A stretch of 64,000 bases of DNA from Neptunomonas antarctica. Lineage in GTDB: Bacteria > Pseudomonadota > Gammaproteobacteria > Pseudomonadales > Balneatricaceae. The notes beneath the pieces are model-generated. The model did no database searches, was not told the origin of the DNA, and saw nothing but the letters and a program-made list of their open reading frames with translations. Shown here one piece after another: positions 63,776 to 64,000 of this stretch. Numbering within the stretch: the stretch's first letter is position 1; every line of letters starts with the position of its first letter. Where the stretch lies: the NCBI RefSeq assembly GCF_001305295.1, contig NZ_LJSI01000021.1, forward strand, positions 245,995-309,994, in the 5' to 3' direction. The position numbers were made by a program, and so were the translations under genes.

Positions 63776-64000
63776 TACATATTTTTTAAACAAATAGTCT
63801 CTCTTGGGTTCTAGTAATCAGTGTATACCTCTAGGTTTAAGTCCTTTTTCCGCTGATCGGGGTAAATTAAAAGTACGTTAGAATATCGGATACGGGGTCG
63901 TGAATAGTCAATTTTTCATATCACGCCATGTCCGCTTCACGCACCAAGCTGGCCTTTCCTGAACCTGGATCGAAATAGAAAAGCAGCCATTGTGAAGTGA
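63776..64000. other. End of window, no gene recognised
   Basis: 225 bp. A short frame from 63928 (MSASRTKLAFPEPGSK) stops early and runs toward the window end. It is too short to judge. No RNA, terminator or repeat seen. Confidence 0.4.

Overview
The window reads as a chromosome segment of a gammaproteobacterium, most likely a marine, Oceanospirillales/Pseudomonas-like one. The best-recognised housekeeping genes (metG, trmA, mrp, dcd, uvrB, an RND tripartite pump, the yhiI-rbbA-yhhJ ABC system, a phasin) are of gammaproteobacterial type. The lineage is inferred from protein flavour only.

Layout. 1-9009 is housekeeping: the 3'-truncated metG, an HDOD protein, trmA, an LplT-like MFS protein, mrp, dcd and two uncharacterised acidic proteins. 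9093-15177 is a TetR-controlled RND multidrug pump (tetR, adaptor, pump, TolC-like channel) with a palindromic operator. 15343-26596 holds an aspartate aminotransferase, uvrB, a PilZ protein, a NarL-type two-component pair and the yhiI-rbbA-yhhJ ABC export operon.

26849-45176 is an 18.3-kb integrative element in a tRNA-Val(GAC) gene, bounded by perfect 51-bp direct repeats. The left repeat is the 3' part of the tRNA. The element has an integrase next to the right end, an AlpA-like protein, a wHTH protein, a candidate replication protein whose gene contains 11-bp-phased iteron-like repeats, a cluster of small exported/membrane proteins, and a defence cargo. The cargo is a type I restriction-modification system (hsdR-hsdM-hsdS) followed by a short DUF2971-like protein and an AlbA_2 protein, facing a Sll1717-type P-loop ATPase gene. 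The cargo is bracketed by two direct copies of a ~230-bp module encoding an 88-aa protein, one copy broken. At its left edge lie remains of an EVE-like/HNH protein and an unrecognised antisense gene. I see no relaxase or conjugation gene.

45177-51630 holds a YfcC-family transporter and a selenium operon: mnmH (tRNA 2-selenouridine synthase), an unknown membrane protein, and selD fused to an N-terminal flavoprotein domain. 52289-57887 holds an MFS transporter, a LysR regulator and a divergent CoA-transferase/thiolase operon whose leader contains the remains of an amino-acid ABC transporter ATPase gene. 58167-63775 holds a VanZ-like membrane protein, a phasin, a gene-free stretch with four copies of an 18-nt motif, and a YCII-like exported protein, a glutathione S-transferase and cytochrome b561 opposite a LysR regulator.

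The strongest candidates for something undescribed are the hsd/DUF2971/AlbA_2 operon with the facing ATPase, the iteron array inside a coding sequence, the 88-aa plus 34-aa gene pair of the flanking module, and the membrane protein between mnmH and selD. No searches or computations were run. All family calls are from reading the sequence.
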